Assembly (NCBI RefSeq): GCF_910577345.1
Contig: NZ_CAJTMT010000006.1
Span: 79,352-143,351 of the forward strand
Length of the DNA: 64,000 bases
Direction: 5' to 3'
From: an uncultured Duncaniella sp.
GTDB lineage: Bacteria; Bacteroidota; Bacteroidia; Bacteroidales; Muribaculaceae
Positions 54,776 to 63,998 of the stretch are shown piece after piece. The translations under genes and the position numbers were made by a program. The notes beneath the pieces are model-generated. The model did not search any database, was not told the DNA's origin, and worked only from the letters and a program-made list of their open reading frames with translations. How positions within the stretch are numbered: the first letter of the stretch is position 1; every line of letters starts with the position of its first letter.

Positions 54776-55810
54776 ATGGCTTCGTCAACACCCACATATT
54801 CCGAACTCAAGCGGCAACTTGCCGCACGGACCTCTCTTGCTCCCGTCTATCTGCTCCACGGCGAGGAGGGCTACTATATCGACGAACTTGTCAAGGATTT
54901 TGAGGCTCTCGTCCCCGAAGAGGAGCGGGATTTCAATCTCTACACCCTCTATGCTCCTGAATCGGGAGTGGAGACGGTGATGGATGTCTGCCACCGCTAT
55001 CCTATGATGGCCGAACGTCAGGTGGTCATCGTGAAAGAGGCGCAGGCCATACGCGCTGACCAGCTCAACAAGCTCCACAGCTATGTCGAGCGTCCGAACC
55101 CGACGACGGTGTTGGTGATTTCCTGCCGTGGCGCGCAGGCCAAAGGGAAGGAGCTGCTTGCCGCGCTGAAGAAAAACGGTGCAATCTTTGAGTCAAAACG
55201 CCTTAATGAGCGCAACATAGTCCCTGTCATCAACGACCTTATCAAAGAGAAAGGGCTGAATGTCGACCCCAAGGCTCTCGCCATGCTCCGCGACTATATC
55301 GGTGCCGACCTGTCGAGGCTTTACAATGAGATTGGCAAACTTGCCCTCATACTCGGCAAAGGAGCGATGGTCACACCCGAAGCCATCGAGCGCAACATCG
55401 GTATTTCAAAGGACTACAACAATTTCGAGCTTGTCGATGCCATTGTCGGCCGTAATGCAGCCAAGGCGTTCGCCATTGTCGAATATTTCCGCAACAACCC
55501 GAAGAACAACCCGACGGTGATGACAGTCTCGTCGCTCTTCAACCAGTTCTCCAACCTGCTTATCTATCATTACACGCGCGATAAGACGCAGGCCGGCTAC
55601 ATGGATGCTCTCGGTTTGAGGAACACGTGGGGCTTGCGCGTCTATGAAGCGGCTTCCCGTGCCTACAATGTGCGCCAGACAATAGAAATCATCTCCGCCA
55701 TCCGCGAATTTGACACCCGCAGCAAGGGTATCGGCTCGCGTCAGAATGAATACGACCTCCTCAAAGACCTGATATTCCATATCCTCACAGCCCGAGGCAT
55801 AATCGGCTGA
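54776..55810 (+). CDS. holA: DNA polymerase III delta subunit (HolA)
   Basis: 344 residues. The N-terminal domain starts YSELKRQLAARTSLAPVYLLHGEEGYYIDELV, read in two pieces, with the YLLHGEE pattern of delta subunits. It continues with FNLYTLYAP, MMAERQVVIVKEAQ, and LLAALKKNGAIFESKRLNE. The helical collar includes LRDYIGADLSRLYNEIGKL, NFELVDAIVGRNAAKAF and a C-terminal LLKDLIFHILTARG. It opens the sliding clamp in the clamp loader. Divergent from the HSDR_N gene. Confidence 0.9.
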   Translation: MASSTPTYSELKRQLAARTSLAPVYLLHGEEGYYIDELVKDFEALVPEEERDFNLYTLYAPESGVETVMDVCHRYPMMAERQVVIVKEAQAIRADQLNKLHSYVERPNPTTVLVISCRGAQAKGKELLAALKKNGAIFESKRLNERNIVPVINDLIKEKGLNVDPKALAMLRDYIGADLSRLYNEIGKLALILGKGAMVTPEAIERNIGISKDYNNFELVDAIVGRNAAKAFAIVEYFRNNPKNNPTVMTVSSLFNQFSNLLIYHYTRDKTQAGYMDALGLRNTWGLRVYEAASRAYNVRQTIEIISAIREFDTRSKGIGSRQNEYDLLKDLIFHILTARGIIG

Positions 55811-55920
55811 TGCAAATGCCCTCACCGGGGCCGTTCCCGGCTTGTTTGCAACACTCCCTGCCAAATTTACTTTGAGGAAAATTTGGATATTATGCCGTTG
55901 AGTTGTAATTTTGTCAATTG

Positions 55921-56382
55921 ATGAATGATGAAAAGCGAAAAAGCGACGCGGAAGGCCGTCTGCTCCACTATCTCACTCAGCATCATCTGCGTCGGACACC
56001 CGAGCGCCTGACGATTCTTGACAGTGTGGTGGAGATGCGCGGGAGTTTCACTCCTGCCGATTTGCTTCAGTCGCTCACCGAGAGCGGTTTCCGGCTGAGT
56101 CAGGCCACGGTCTACAATACCCTCAAGCTTTTCGAAGCAGCCGGGATTGTGCGACGTCGCAGAACTGAGGACGGTGTCGAGATTTACGAATGTGCCTCTC
56201 GAGCCGACGAACATCTGACTCTTGTCTGTTCGCGTTGCGGACGTTCAACCGAATTCCGTGATACCGAGCTTGCGAAACTTTTGAAACTGCGCCGCTATAG
56301 CTCATTCGTCATGACCGGTTTTGACCTCTATATCCACGGGCTTTGCTCACGTTGCCGTGGCGGTGGACGAGTCAGAAAATAG
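55921..56382 (+). CDS. Fur-family transcriptional regulator
   Basis: 153 residues from the ATG at 55921 (a TTG lies directly before it). Winged helix: RRTPERLTILDSVVEMRGSFTPADLL in two pieces, and LSQATVYNTLKLFEAAGIV. The dimer and metal domain has EDGVEIYECASRADEHLTLVC, with His and CxxC pairs (CSRCGRS, CSRCRGG). The two CxxC zinc sites are intact. Whether it responds to iron, zinc or peroxide cannot be told. It precedes purA by 55 bases. Confidence 0.9.
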   Translation: MNDEKRKSDAEGRLLHYLTQHHLRRTPERLTILDSVVEMRGSFTPADLLQSLTESGFRLSQATVYNTLKLFEAAGIVRRRRTEDGVEIYECASRADEHLTLVCSRCGRSTEFRDTELAKLLKLRRYSSFVMTGFDLYIHGLCSRCRGGGRVRK

Positions 56383-56437
56383 ACACAGTGAAACAAAGAA
56401 ACATTACACAATAATAAACTATAGAATCTCACGAAAC

Positions 56438-57712
56438 ATGAAAGTTGATGTGCTTCTCGGCCTCCAGTGGGGAGACGAAGGAAAAGGTAAGGTAGTTGAC
56501 GTCCTGACACCGCGCTACGATGCAGTGGCACGTTTCCAGGGTGGCCCAAATGCCGGTCACACTCTTGAGTTCGAGGGCAAGAAATATGTGCTCCGCTCCA
56601 TCCCCTCAGGCATTTTCCAGCATGGTCAGATCAATATCATCGGCAACGGTGTCGTGCTTGACCCGGTGCTCTTCAAGCAGGAAGCCGAAGAGCTTGAGAA
56701 GAGCGGTGTCGATCTCCGTTCAATCCTGAAGATTTCAAAGAAAGTCCATCTCATCACCCCGACCCACCGTCTGCTCGACGCCGCCAATGAAAAGGCTAAG
56801 GGCGGAAAGAAAATCGGTACTACAGGCAAGGGCATCGGTCCCACATACACCGACAAGATTTCCCGCAACGGTCTGCGTCTGGGCGATGTGTTCCATAATT
56901 TCAAGGAAAAATATTCAGCGCTCCGTCAGCGTCACCTCGATCAGCTCAACGCTCTCGGTGCAACTCCCGAGAATCTTGACGAACTTGAGGAGAAGTGGAT
57001 GGATGCCATCGTCTATCTCAAGGGCTTCGGTATCGTTGATTCCGAATTCCTCATCAACAGCCTTCTCGCCGAAGGCAAGAGTGTGCTTTGCGAAGGTGCG
57101 CAGGGCACTTTGCTCGACATCGACTTCGGTTCGTATCCCTTCGTGACCTCGTCCAACACCATCAGCGCCGGTGCATGTTCCGGCCTCGGCGTGGCCCCCA
57201 ACAAGATTGGTGAGGTGTTCGGTATCTTCAAGGCATACTGTACCCGCGTCGGCAGCGGTCCCTTCCCGACCGAGCTTTTCGATGCCACCGGCAAGCGCAT
57301 CCGTGACCTCGGTCATGAATACGGTGCAGTGACCGGCCGTGAGCGTCGTTGCGGTTGGATTGACCTCGTGGCTCTCCGCTATGCAATCATGCTCAACGGT
57401 GTCACTCAGCTCATCATGATGAAGAGCGACGTCCTCGATGACTTTGACGAAATCAAGGCTTGTGTGGCTTATAAGATAAAGGGAGTCGAGACCACCCAGT
57501 TCCCCTTCTCGATTGAGGAGGACATCGAGCCTGTCTATGTCACTATGCCCGGCTGGAAGACCGACATGACCAAGATGCAGAGCGAGGAAGAGTTCCCCGA
57601 AAACTTCCGGAACTATATCGCTTTCCTTGAGAAGGAGCTTGCCACACCTATCACAATCGTTTCGATCGGTCCTGACCGCAAGCAGACCATCGTCCGCGAG
57701 AAGAAGGCTTAA
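56438..57712 (+). CDS. purA: adenylosuccinate synthetase
   Basis: 424 residues from MKVDVLLGLQWGDEGKGKVV. An upstream frame start at 56321 lies within the Fur gene and is rejected. Motifs: the GDEGKGK GTP-binding loop, FQGGPNAGHTL, IPSGI, GTTGKGIGPTYTDK, EGAQGTLLDIDFGSYPFVT, the TGRERRCGWIDLVALRYA stretch, and MPGW. It joins aspartate to IMP with GTP on the way to AMP. Probably read with the Fur-family gene upstream, and a terminator follows. Confidence 0.96.
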   Translation: MKVDVLLGLQWGDEGKGKVVDVLTPRYDAVARFQGGPNAGHTLEFEGKKYVLRSIPSGIFQHGQINIIGNGVVLDPVLFKQEAEELEKSGVDLRSILKISKKVHLITPTHRLLDAANEKAKGGKKIGTTGKGIGPTYTDKISRNGLRLGDVFHNFKEKYSALRQRHLDQLNALGATPENLDELEEKWMDAIVYLKGFGIVDSEFLINSLLAEGKSVLCEGAQGTLLDIDFGSYPFVTSSNTISAGACSGLGVAPNKIGEVFGIFKAYCTRVGSGPFPTELFDATGKRIRDLGHEYGAVTGRERRCGWIDLVALRYAIMLNGVTQLIMMKSDVLDDFDEIKACVAYKIKGVETTQFPFSIEEDIEPVYVTMPGWKTDMTKMQSEEEFPENFRNYIAFLEKELATPITIVSIGPDRKQTIVREKKA

Positions 57713-57739
57713 GCGTAACAGCGTATACTCATATAAAAC

Positions 57740-57793
57740 GGCGAAGCCGTCGCGGACGAACCCTATCGCCTGCGATGTGCCTTCGCCTTTTTT
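57740..57793 (+). terminator. purA terminator
   Basis: GGCGAAG (57740-57746) pairs with CTTCGCC (57781-57787), with further pairing inside (CGTCGCGG), and six T follow. Confidence 0.6.
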
Positions 57794-57853
57794 ATCCATA
57801 ACATCATACCTTAAACTATTTTTTTTTATTCAAACACGTTAACCTCTGAAACC

Positions 57854-59098
57854 ATGGCTAAAGTAAAACCGTTCAAGGGCATCCGCCCTCCGCGCGAGAT
57901 GGTCACCGAAGTGGCTTCCCGCCCCTACGATGTGCTTAATTCCGAAGAGGCTCGCAAAGAGGCCGAGGGAAATCCCCGTTCGCTTTACCACATCATCAAA
58001 CCTGAGATTGATTTCGCTCCCGGCACCGACGAACACGCCCCCGAAGTCTACGACAAGGCTGTCGAGAATTTCAACGCCTTCTGCAACAACGGTTGGCTTG
58101 TCCAGGATGACAAGGAGCATTACTATATCTATGCCCAGACCATGAACGGTCGCACGCAGTACGGCATCGTTGTCGCCGCAAACGTGGCTGACTACATGGA
58201 GGGACGCATCAAGAAGCATGAGCTTACCCGTCGCGACAAGGAAGAGGACCGCATGAAGCATGTCCGCATCAACAATGCCAACATCGAGCCGGTGTTCTTC
58301 GCTTTCCCTGACAATGCTCCTCTTCAGAAGGTGATTGACACCGTGACTGCCGGTGAGCCTGAATATGACTTCACTGCCCCCGACGGCTTCGGCCATCATT
58401 TCTGGGTCGTTGAGGATCCTGCGATGATTCAGACTATCACTGATGAATTTGCCAAGATTCCTTATCTCTACATTGCCGACGGCCATCACCGCTCTGCCGC
58501 TGCCGCACTTGTCGGTCATGAAAAGGCTCAGAACAATCCGGCCCACACCGGCGATGAGGAGTATAACTACTTCCTTGCAGTCGCTTTCCCCGCATCGCAT
58601 CTCAACATCATTGACTACAACCGTGTGGTCAAGGATCTCAATGGCCTCACCCCCGAGGAATTCCTTGCACGCATCGCTGAGAATTTCGACATCGAGGAGA
58701 AGGGTGCCGACGAGTATCGCCCCGCAGCGCTCCACAATTTTGCGCTCTATCTCGATGGAAAGTGGTATTCGCTCACGGCTAAGCCGGGCACATACAATGA
58801 CAATGATCCCATCGGTGTGCTCGACGTGACCATCTCCAGCGACCTCATCCTCCGTGACATACTCGGTATCACAGACCTCCGCAGCGACAAGCGCATCGAC
58901 TTCGTCGGTGGCATCCGCGGTCTCGGCGAGCTCAAGAACCGTGTGGATTCCGGCGAGATGGCAATGGCCCTCGCGCTGTTCCCCGTGTCGATGAAGCAGC
59001 TCATGGATATTGCCGATTCAGGCAACATCATGCCTCCAAAGACGACATGGTTTGAGCCCAAGCTCCGTTCGGGCCTCATCATCCATCGTCTTGACTAA
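57854..59098 (+). CDS. DUF1015 protein (SerC-associated kinase-like family)
   Basis: 414 residues, the usual length. The start KVKPFKGIRPPREMVTEVASRPYDVLN (two pieces) is the family signature, followed by NPRSLYHIIKPEID, YYIYAQTMNGRTQYGIV, the central IADGHHRSAAAALV motif, and FVGGIRGLGELKN near the end, with FEPKLRSGLIIHRLD closing. Some DUF1015 proteins are proposed small-molecule kinases near serine-synthesis genes. serB is 36 kb away, so context does not help. Cytoplasmic. Confidence 0.88.
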   Translation: MAKVKPFKGIRPPREMVTEVASRPYDVLNSEEARKEAEGNPRSLYHIIKPEIDFAPGTDEHAPEVYDKAVENFNAFCNNGWLVQDDKEHYYIYAQTMNGRTQYGIVVAANVADYMEGRIKKHELTRRDKEEDRMKHVRINNANIEPVFFAFPDNAPLQKVIDTVTAGEPEYDFTAPDGFGHHFWVVEDPAMIQTITDEFAKIPYLYIADGHHRSAAAALVGHEKAQNNPAHTGDEEYNYFLAVAFPASHLNIIDYNRVVKDLNGLTPEEFLARIAENFDIEEKGADEYRPAALHNFALYLDGKWYSLTAKPGTYNDNDPIGVLDVTISSDLILRDILGITDLRSDKRIDFVGGIRGLGELKNRVDSGEMAMALALFPVSMKQLMDIADSGNIMPPKTTWFEPKLRSGLIIHRLD

Positions 59099-59162
59099 GG
59101 TGGTATAGTCGCCATGTCCGGATGTATCTCTGATACCGGATATTTGAATTATTCCCTTCATC

Positions 59163-60524
59163 ATGCCTCTCTCCAATTCCTCGCAGCTCGGTTTGCTTAA
59201 ATCATTTAGAAGCAAGTTGCTGTCCGTACTCATCACATTCGCGTTTGCTTCCTCCATCCTTCCGATGGAGGGGCAGACGCGTTGTTTTGTTGTGGCCGAT
59301 TCGCTTTCGCGCGCCGGTTTGCCCAATGCGTCTGTGTTCGACAGTCGTGGCAGATTGGTTGGTACCTGTGATGCGAATGGTAGGATACCATACGTTACAG
59401 AGGCGGATTTTCCTGTCACTGTCAGGCATCTTGGTTTTAAGGAGAGAACAGTCCGTGCAGCAGTTCAGGACACAGTGTTCCTTCAGGAGAGTTTTATGGA
59501 GCTGCCGGAAGTCGTTTTTGAATCGCGTCAGCACAGGGTGTTGCATCTGTTGGCATACGTGCGTGAGTATTCGACCTTGACAACATACGCCGACACCGTG
59601 ACCCTCTTCCGCGAGAAGATGGTTGACTACATGCTCCCTCAGGATGGGAACAGATTTAAGGGATGGTCAATGCCGAGGGTCTTGAAAACGAGGTCATACT
59701 ACAGGTTCACTGATTCCAATGGATTGGATAGTGTCAGCGACAGGAGCGGTCATCACTTCTCGTGGTCGGATTGGGTAGGGGTTGTCCCGGAGATTCATCT
59801 TCCATCCGGCTTGAACGAGAAGGAGTGCGGCATCGACACTGTCCGTGGTAAATATGGCCCCGCTGAAATTTGGACGAAAAACAACGACCGTCTGGCTGTC
59901 GATATTGATGTCTTGGCTGATACGCTGAGCCGGAAATGGGTGCCGGGGCTTGCGGGTTTCTTCCGTGAAAACCTTGACTTCGAAAATTTCAAACTCCGCT
60001 TCAGGTATGGCGATGTGGTTTCCGCTTCGCTTTCGCCTCAGGATTTGACGGGCTATTCATTTAATGTTGAATCGAAGGGACGCGGACGTGAGATGATAAG
60101 GTTTCATCGTGCCGATGAGGCGTTTTTCGTGAGTACATACGCGGAGGTGTATGTCATTGACAAGGAATACATCACTGTGAAAGAGGCTCGAAAATGGGCG
60201 AACTGTAAGTTCGATCCGGATGAGATTGACTTATACGTATCACCGGAGGCTCCTGAACTCGCCCCATCGGTGAAAAGTCTGATTGCCCGTGTTGAAAATG
60301 TAAAGGAGGATGAGGTGCGTCTTGCGCTTGTTCCTGACCGTCGGCTTGGAAACGGTGGCCCTGTTAATCGCCATTTCGGCTATCGTGCCCTGCAACTTCT
60401 GAAAACTGTGACTGGAATCGGTCAGGTCATGGCCAAAAGGAAGTGGAACCGACAATGGAAGGATTTCAAACGGCAGCAGATCCACAGGACGGCAGGCCGG
60501 GATGAAAACGAAGAGAAAAAATAA
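59163..60524 (+). CDS. secreted protein with carboxypeptidase-regulatory-like domain, function unknown
   Basis: 453 residues. A signal-anchor region (LLSVLITFAFASSILPMEG) sits about 17 residues in. Residues 40-110 form a CarboxypepD_reg-like Ig fold (VVADSLSRAGLPNASVFDSRG, RLVGTCDANGRIPYV, VTVRHLGFKERTV). The rest, about 340 residues, has no recognised domain (VLHLLAYVREYSTLTTYADT, FFRENLDFENFKLRFRYGD, KEYITVKEARKWA). The overall plan is common in Bacteroidales periplasmic proteins. It follows the DUF1015 gene by 64 bases and a terminator overlaps its end. Confidence 0.65.
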   Translation: MPLSNSSQLGLLKSFRSKLLSVLITFAFASSILPMEGQTRCFVVADSLSRAGLPNASVFDSRGRLVGTCDANGRIPYVTEADFPVTVRHLGFKERTVRAAVQDTVFLQESFMELPEVVFESRQHRVLHLLAYVREYSTLTTYADTVTLFREKMVDYMLPQDGNRFKGWSMPRVLKTRSYYRFTDSNGLDSVSDRSGHHFSWSDWVGVVPEIHLPSGLNEKECGIDTVRGKYGPAEIWTKNNDRLAVDIDVLADTLSRKWVPGLAGFFRENLDFENFKLRFRYGDVVSASLSPQDLTGYSFNVESKGRGREMIRFHRADEAFFVSTYAEVYVIDKEYITVKEARKWANCKFDPDEIDLYVSPEAPELAPSVKSLIARVENVKEDEVRLALVPDRRLGNGGPVNRHFGYRALQLLKTVTGIGQVMAKRKWNRQWKDFKRQQIHRTAGRDENEEKK

Positions 60525-60560
60525 ACTCACGATACCGTCGCGGTGTCGTGAGTTTTTCTT
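60524..60560. terminator. terminator between convergent genes
   Basis: AACTCACGATACC (60524-60536) pairs with GGTGTCGTGAGTT (60542-60554), followed by TTTCTTTC. Confidence 0.65.
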
Positions 60561-60644
60561 TCTATCTATGTCTGATGTCTGAAAAATTTTTCTGTCTTTT
60601 GTAGCTGTATGGGATGTTTCTTATGATATTGTATTCTTGTATTG

Positions 60645-61274
60645 TCAAGCCTTGGGGTCGGCGGGGATGATTCGCTTCGCGCCGATGTAGCGTTTGGAAT
60701 AGTAGCCTCCATCGGGGAATTTCTGATAGACAACACCCTGCGATGTTGATGCGTGGATGAAGGTACATGAGCCGTCGGGGTTGACATCGACAACCATTGC
60801 GACATGACCTACACGGCTGCGGTTGCCCGAACGTCCGGAGAAGAACATGAGGTCGCCGGGACGGAGATCGTTTTTCTCAACTTTCTCACCTTCCTTATAT
60901 TGTGAGGCGGAAGAGCGGCTGAGATTGAAGCCGAAATTCTTGAAAACGAATCCTACGAAGCCGGAACAGTCAAATCCTTTCGGGCTTGCGCTTCCACGGC
61001 GGTAGCGGGTGCCGAGATATTTCGATGCGAATTCAGTGAGCTGGTTGATGAGTTCGCCGTTTGAGTCGGTGGCGTCTTCGATGGAGCTTTCGGCAAACGG
61101 AGTGAATGCACGGACAGTCTCGAAGCTGTTTTCCATCATTGAAGCGCTTGCTTCAACGGCTGCATTGTGAGCCGAGGGGAGCTTATAGGGAGTGGGGTTG
61201 TCGGCTTTTGCGCCTACCGCCGCAAAGATTCCGGCGATGAATATCGAAAGAACCGATATGATGAGTTTATTCAT
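60645..61274 (-). CDS. NlpC/P60 (C40) peptidase
   Basis: 209 residues from MNKLIISVLSIFIAG. The frame reaches 61370, but the promoter at 61342-61372 lies inside the extension. The signal peptide is cleaved near GAKA. The catalytic domain begins LTEFASKYLGTRYRRG. The nucleophile is in GFDCSGFVGFVF, the His in RVGHVAMVVDVN, and the third residue in FIHAS. DLRPGDLMFF is the usual intervening motif. It cleaves peptidoglycan stem peptides in the periplasm. No SH3 or LysM domain is attached. Confidence 0.9.
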   Translation of the reverse strand: MNKLIISVLSIFIAGIFAAVGAKADNPTPYKLPSAHNAAVEASASMMENSFETVRAFTPFAESSIEDATDSNGELINQLTEFASKYLGTRYRRGSASPKGFDCSGFVGFVFKNFGFNLSRSSASQYKEGEKVEKNDLRPGDLMFFSGRSGNRSRVGHVAMVVDVNPDGSCTFIHASTSQGVVYQKFPDGGYYSKRYIGAKRIIPADPKA

Positions 61275-61341
61275 TTCGTTGTTGATGATTCTTAATTTCT
61301 TTTGATGATTGGAATGACGATTGGTTTCATTTCCACAATGC

Positions 61342-61372
61342 AAAATTACTACAAAAAGGTCGCTTTTCAAAA
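61342..61372 (-). promoter_or_regulatory. promoter of the NlpC/P60 gene
   Basis: The minus strand reads TTTG, 19 bases, TAATTTTG (complement of 61342-61349). It decides the start at 61274. Confidence 0.6.
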
Positions 61373-61738
61373 TGACAATATGCTGAGAAGGGGATAGTTG
61401 TGCGTTTTAAAAGATTTTGAAAGGGAATGTAACAGAAATTAGCACATAAATGGCAAATGTTAAAATTTTAGCTTATTTTGGTACGTTTGGATACAAAATT
61501 TAGTATATATTAACTATATTACCTTCACATCCTTGGGCAATATGTGCAATTATTATGGCAATTCATTGGCGAAAATATTTTAAATGTTAAAAATGGCAAT
61601 CACTTTTTGTGCATTAAATCCGTGTTTTATAAGTGATTGCGCATTAGTGATAAGATTGTGTAATTTACAATATTTTGCATATTTTAACCCGATATGCACC
61701 TATATGCCATATTGACAAATTTTGGCGTTCCTTATCTC

Positions 61739-61769
61739 TTGATTTTTTGCGAAATAATTGCGAACTTTG
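61739..61769 (+). promoter_or_regulatory. candidate pfp promoter
   Basis: TTG (61739-61741), 20 bases, GAACTTTG (61762-61769), one mismatch to TAnnTTTG. It leaves a leader of about 80 bases before the ATG at 61855. The rest of the 61375-61740 gap is AT-rich with no gene. Confidence 0.4.
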
Positions 61770-61854
61770 CGAATGTTATGGCATTAGATATGTCATTGTG
61801 ACAAATGTCTCCTCATATCATATAGAATTTGATAATAATCCTAATAACTTACAG

Positions 61855-63510
61855 ATGAAAAAAAGTGCTTTGCAGCAAGCCCGCGCGGCTTACAAGCCCC
61901 AACTTCCAATCGTGCTTACCGGTGGAGTTAAAGTAGTAGAAGGCCAGCCCACCCAGTCGGCCGACAATCAGGAAGACATTCAGAAGCTTTTCCCTAACAC
62001 TTACGGTCTCCCCGAGCTTCGTTTCGAAAAGGCTCCTGCCGGCGAGTCAGCCGAGCCTATCAATGTAGGTGTCATCCTTTCAGGTGGTCAGGCTCCCGGT
62101 GGACACAATGTCATCAGCGGTCTTTTCGACGGTATCAAGAACATCAACCGCAAGAGCCGTCTCTATGGCTTCCTCATGGGCCCCGGCGGTCTTGTCGACC
62201 ACAAATATAAGGAACTCACTGCAGACATTATTGACGAATACCGCAACACCGGCGGTTTCGACATCATCGGTTCAGGCCGTACTAAGCTCGAGACCAAGGA
62301 GCAGTTCGACAAGGGTCTTGAAATCCTCCGCGAGCTCAACATCAAGGCGCTCGTCATCATCGGTGGCGACGACTCCAACACCAACGCCGCTATCCTCGCC
62401 GAATACTACAAGGCTATCGATGCCGGCGTTCAGGTTATCGGTGTGCCCAAGACAATCGACGGTGACCTCAAGAACAATGTTATCGAGACTTCATTCGGTT
62501 TCGACACCGCAACCAAAGTTTATTCTGAGGTTATCGGCAACATCCAGCGCGACTGCAACTCTGCAAAGAAATACTGGCACTTTATCAAGCTCATGGGTCG
62601 TTCGGCATCCCACATCGCTCTTGAATGCGCCCTCCAGTGCCAGCCCAATGTCTGCATCATCTCTGAAGAGGTTGAGGCCAAGAACCTCACTCTCGACCAG
62701 GTTGTCGACGATATCGCCGAGGCTGTGGTAGCCCGTGCCAAGGACGGCAACAACTATGGTGTGGTCCTCATCCCCGAAGGTCTCATCGAATTCATCCCCG
62801 CAGTCAAGGCTCTCATCGCCGAGCTCAACGACCTCCTCGCTGCCAAGGCTGAGGAATTTGCTGCCGTTGATCCCGAGAAGCAGCGCGAATGGGTAATCGG
62901 TCAGCTCAGCGAGGCTAACGCCAAGACCTATCAGTCGCTTCCCGCAGGCGTTGCCCGTCAGCTCACACTCGACCGCGACCCCCACGGCAACGTACAGGTA
63001 TCGCTCATCGAGACCGAGAAACTTCTCTCTGAAATGGTCGGCAAGCGTCTTGAGCAGCTTGCTGCCGAAGGAAAGTATAACGGCAAGTATGCAACAATGC
63101 ACCACTTCTTCGGCTACGAAGGCCGTTGCGCCGACCCCTCGAACTTCGATGCCAACTATTGCTACGCTCTCGGCTACACCGCAGCATGTCTTATCGCTGC
63201 AGGCAAAACCGGCTATATGTCGAGCCTTCGCAACCTCACATTCGCTCCCGTCAACTGGATTGCCGGTGGTATCCCCATCACCATGATGATGAACATGGAG
63301 CGTCGTCACGGCGAGATGAAGCCCGTTATCCGCAAGGCTCTCGTAGAACTCGATGGTGCCCCCTTCCTTAAGTTTGCCAAGGAGCGCGACGAGTGGAAGC
63401 GCAACACCTGCTACGTTTACCCCGGTCCCATCCAGTACTTTGGCCCGGTTGAGGTTTGCGACCAGCCCTCACTCACCCTCGTCTACGAGCAGAAGCGCCG
63501 CAAATACTAA
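61855..63510 (+). CDS. pfp: pyrophosphate-dependent phosphofructokinase (PFP)
   Basis: 551 residues from MKKSALQQARAAYKPQLP, the normal long-PFP length. A frame start at 61675 lies before the promoter and is rejected. Motifs: VILSGGQAPGGHNVISG, IIGGDDSNTNAAILAEYY with GGDD (170-173), where Asp replaces the Gly of ATP-dependent enzymes, PKTIDGDLKNN (198-), MGRSASHIALECALQ, and EGRCADPSNFDANYCYALG. It phosphorylates fructose-6-phosphate with PPi, reversibly, in the cytoplasm. Strong use of C-ending codons suggests high expression. Transcribed alone. Confidence 0.95.
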   Translation: MKKSALQQARAAYKPQLPIVLTGGVKVVEGQPTQSADNQEDIQKLFPNTYGLPELRFEKAPAGESAEPINVGVILSGGQAPGGHNVISGLFDGIKNINRKSRLYGFLMGPGGLVDHKYKELTADIIDEYRNTGGFDIIGSGRTKLETKEQFDKGLEILRELNIKALVIIGGDDSNTNAAILAEYYKAIDAGVQVIGVPKTIDGDLKNNVIETSFGFDTATKVYSEVIGNIQRDCNSAKKYWHFIKLMGRSASHIALECALQCQPNVCIISEEVEAKNLTLDQVVDDIAEAVVARAKDGNNYGVVLIPEGLIEFIPAVKALIAELNDLLAAKAEEFAAVDPEKQREWVIGQLSEANAKTYQSLPAGVARQLTLDRDPHGNVQVSLIETEKLLSEMVGKRLEQLAAEGKYNGKYATMHHFFGYEGRCADPSNFDANYCYALGYTAACLIAAGKTGYMSSLRNLTFAPVNWIAGGIPITMMMNMERRHGEMKPVIRKALVELDGAPFLKFAKERDEWKRNTCYVYPGPIQYFGPVEVCDQPSLTLVYEQKRRKY

Positions 63511-63538
63511 TCCGATAGAAGAGGGAACAGGCATACAC

Positions 63539-63660
63539 CTCTATGATGGGGAATAAGAATACCTTTCTACGATAGGGAATAGCTCTATGATATGACATGC
63601 TCCTATGGTAGGAATAGTTCTTGAATAGAGAGTAAAATTGCTCTTGAATAGAGTGATATT
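63539..63660. repeat. imperfect short tandem repeats after pfp
   Basis: About six degenerate units of 17-30 bases with cores such as CTCTATGATGGGGAATA, TTCTACGATAGGGAATA, TCCTATGGTAGGAATA and CTTGAATAGAG. No ORF. They lie between the pfp stop and its terminator, so they would be in the 3' UTR. Confidence 0.45.
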
Positions 63661-63689
63661 TCCTCTTCTCATCAATATCTAAAGAATTT

Positions 63690-63748
63690 CCGTGCCGGAA
63701 ATATGGCTGAATACCCGAAGCCATGTCTCCGGCACGGATTGTTTTTTT
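63690..63748 (+). terminator. pfp terminator
   Basis: CCGTGCCGGA (63690-63699) pairs with TCCGGCACGG (63728-63737), with an inner ATGGCT/AGCCAT stem, then a run of seven T. Confidence 0.75.
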
Positions 63749-63754
63749 GTGGCC

Positions 63755-63880
63755 TAATTGTAAAAAAGTAGGATGAAATCTTTGTAAGTCCGTATAACTT
63801 AGACAGGTACAGTGGGTTTTGATTTTTGGGTCACTTTTTAACAGTTCGTTAACGCTTAATTGTAAAAAAGTAGGATAAAA
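63755..63880 (+). repeat. pair of 24-bp direct repeats
   Basis: TAATTGTAAAAAAGTAGGAT(G/A)AAA occurs at 63755-63778 and 63857-63880, one base different, 102 bases apart. Spacing near ten helical turns upstream of a -7 box (TAAATTTG, 63905-63912) would suit a regulator binding the same DNA face. Confidence 0.5.
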
Positions 63881-63932
63881 GTCTTACAACAGGCTGGTAT
63901 TTAGTAAATTTGCACCATTTAAAACACCCCAG

Positions 63933-63998
63933 ATGAGTAAAAAAATGCGTGTTCTGCTCCTCCTTGAATGTGGTAAAGAATGGCCACAAAGCAGGTAA
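63933..63998 (+). other. short 21-codon ORF, possible leader peptide
   Basis: Behind the TAAATTTG box, an ATG at 63933 opens MSKKMRVLLLLECGKEWPQSR and stops at 63996. It could be a leader peptide of a gene beyond the window, or a chance ORF. No ribosome binding site stands out. Confidence 0.25.

Noticed and set aside
56321..56437. Upstream extension of purA
   Set aside because: It lies in the Fur-family gene in another frame, and the GDEGKGK loop sits at the right distance from the ATG at 56438.
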